In this document: positions 5,744 through 5,764 of the stretch, in pieces | Layout of the letters: every line of letters starts with the position of its first letter | How positions within the stretch are numbered: the stretch's first letter is position 1 | Assembly (NCBI GenBank): GCA_041476545.1 | Contig: JBGOTP010000325.1 | Coordinates: forward strand, 1-5,764 | Direction of reading: 5' to 3' | DNA: 5,764 nt | DNA from: JBGOTP01 sp041476545 | GTDB lineage: Bacteria; Acidobacteriota; Vicinamibacteria; Vicinamibacterales; CAVVIG01 | Position numbers and translations under genes: made by a program | Notes under the pieces: generated by a model | The model's database searches: none | The model's input: only the letters and a program-made list of their open reading frames with translations | Told to the model about the DNA's origin: nothing

Positions 5744-5764
5744 TGGAGCGCGTTGCCCTGATTC
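5743..5764 (+). CDS. possible start of a further operon gene (partial)
   Basis: The Er-VIT1 stop codon overlaps an ATG in a TGATG arrangement (5741-5745), and the frame reads MERVALI up to the window edge. Such one-base overlaps are typical of coupled operon genes. Only seven codons are visible, with no Shine-Dalgarno sequence, so no product can be named and the ATG could be chance. Confidence 0.4.

Overview
The window is GC-rich, densely coding bacterial DNA. The best lineage clue is a secreted von Willebrand factor A (VWA) protein whose layout matches the VWFA-related family that is expanded in Acidobacteriota. I infer an acidobacterium or a close relative. No rRNA, tRNA, CRISPR, transposase or integrase was seen, so this looks like ordinary chromosome.

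Left part (1-2611): three genes. A myo-inositol-1-phosphate synthase gene runs leftward off the window edge and begins at 1142. Its start lies just downstream of a good sigma70-like promoter, so its mRNA may be nearly leaderless. Diverging from it is a small class I SAM-dependent methyltransferase with an unusual SAM-binding motif (1243-1818, +). That gene converges on a classical short-chain dehydrogenase/reductase (1844-2611, -). Two related short repeats built from a TCAGCTS-like heptamer lie in the gaps on either side of the methyltransferase.

Right part (2758-5764): a compact rightward operon. It runs from the secreted VWA protein (2758-3855), through an 8-base gap, to a ZIP-family metal transporter (3864-4607, GTG start). 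A 4-base ATGA overlap leads to a ferritin-like/VIT1 fusion protein of the Er-VIT1 or MbfA type (4604-5743). A TGATG overlap then leads to what is probably another gene that leaves the window. The 146-base gap before the VWA gene holds several possible hairpins and a 10-base palindrome but no recognisable Shine-Dalgarno sequence.

Working together: the ZIP protein most likely imports divalent metal (Zn, Fe or Mn). The Er-VIT1 protein should sense or oxidise iron through its diiron domain and export it. The two are translationally coupled, so the cassette pairs metal entry with metal removal, headed by an exported VWA protein that itself carries a metal-ion-dependent adhesion site. The inositol synthase suggests inositol-containing lipids or solutes. 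The methyltransferase and the dehydrogenase cannot be tied to a pathway from this sequence.
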